A stretch of DNA of 5,738 nt from Bifidobacteriaceae bacterium (GTDB lineage: Bacteria > Actinomycetota > Actinomycetes > Actinomycetales > WQXJ01), in contig JAIRTF010000047.1 of assembly GCA_031255075.1 (NCBI GenBank), forward strand, positions 1 through 5,738, written 5' to 3'. The translations under genes were made by a program, and so were the position numbers. The notes under the pieces are model-generated. The model saw nothing but the letters and a program-made list of their open reading frames with translations. It was not told the origin of the DNA and made no database searches. Position 1 is the first letter of the stretch; each line of letters begins with the position of its first letter. Positions 5,659 through 5,738 of the stretch are shown in pieces.

Positions 5659-5738
5659 ATGGACACTTTGGCGGAGCAGGTGACGACGCGCGAACTTCGC
5701 GCGCGAGTTTCAGATGTAGTGGGTCGGGCGATGTACGC
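5659..5738 (+). CDS. Type II antitoxin, Phd/YefM family, N-terminal part (3' end outside window)
   Basis: The 26 visible residues MDTLAEQVTTRELRARVSDVVGRAMYA fit the start of Phd/YefM antitoxins: a short beta strand (VTTRELRA) and the helix (RVSDVVGRA) of the 'vs.rElR..lsdvl.rv..ge.v.vtr.gkpvA' pattern. Family members are DNA-binding proteins that neutralise a toxin (Doc, YoeB/RelE or a PIN nuclease) encoded directly downstream and repress their own operon. The downstream gene is outside the window, so the toxin type is unknown. The ATG lacks a Shine-Dalgarno site and may be leaderless. An alternative start is GTG at 5680 (GGAG 3 nt upstream), which would begin at VTTREL. The gene is divergent from the Fic-like gene. 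Confidence 0.82.
   Translation, partial: MDTLAEQVTTRELRARVSDVVGRAMY
5687..5703. repeat. 17-bp palindrome inside the antitoxin start
   Basis: CGCGCGAA (5687-5694) and TTCGCGCG (5696-5703) are perfect reverse complements around a single C. They lie over the codons for TRELRAR. It could be a second operator or a hairpin near the start codon, or only a result of Arg/Ala codon use. Confidence 0.35.

Noticed and set aside
1..5738. CRISPR arrays, insertion sequences, rRNA and tRNA
   Set aside because: I found no repeat-spacer pattern, transposase, terminal repeats or RNA gene signatures.

Overview
The window is GC-rich and tightly packed. It reads as a chromosomal segment of a Gram-positive, high-GC actinobacterium (Actinomycetota). 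The support is an LPXTG wall-anchored protein, a dGTPase of the actinobacterial type (about 420 residues, with an N-terminal RTEFERDRARVLHSAALRR block), GTG starts, and an antitoxin gene that may be leaderless. I cannot name a genus.

Layout from left to right. (1) Positions 1-561, plus strand: the 3' end of a surface protein gene, with a DUF11-like beta domain followed by an LPVTG sortase signal. (2) Positions 579-614: a perfect 14-bp hairpin between two convergent genes, almost certainly a bidirectional terminator. (3) Positions 632-3141, minus strand: a two-gene operon with an ATGA overlap, encoding an ABC ATPase and then a FtsX-like permease. The ATPase keeps Walker A, Walker B and the H-loop but has lost the standard Q-loop, LSGGQ and D-loop residues, and it carries a disordered tail of about 110 residues. 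(4) Positions 3177-4448, plus strand: an apparently intact dGTPase (dgt), divergent from the ABC operon across only 35 bp. (5) Positions 4445-5377, minus strand: a Fic-family protein whose catalytic core is missing by an apparently clean in-frame deletion. Its stop codon overlaps that of dgt. (6) Positions 5378-5658: a non-coding region with a stem-loop and a TGTACA palindrome. (7) Positions 5659 to the window end, plus strand: the start of a Phd/YefM-family antitoxin gene whose toxin partner would lie beyond the window.

How the genes relate. The ATPase and permease should form one membrane complex of the FtsX/MacB/LolCDE superfamily. The dGTPase is a housekeeping dNTP-pool enzyme with no obvious link to its neighbours. 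The right end looks like a toxin-antitoxin neighbourhood: a core-less Fic protein that keeps the N-terminal inhibitory motif and the C-terminal winged helix, divergent from a Phd-type antitoxin. The most notable observation is this Fic derivative, which may be a decayed gene or a catalytic enzyme turned into a regulator. Next are the ABC ATPase with degenerate catalytic motifs and the TGTACA operator candidate ahead of the antitoxin.
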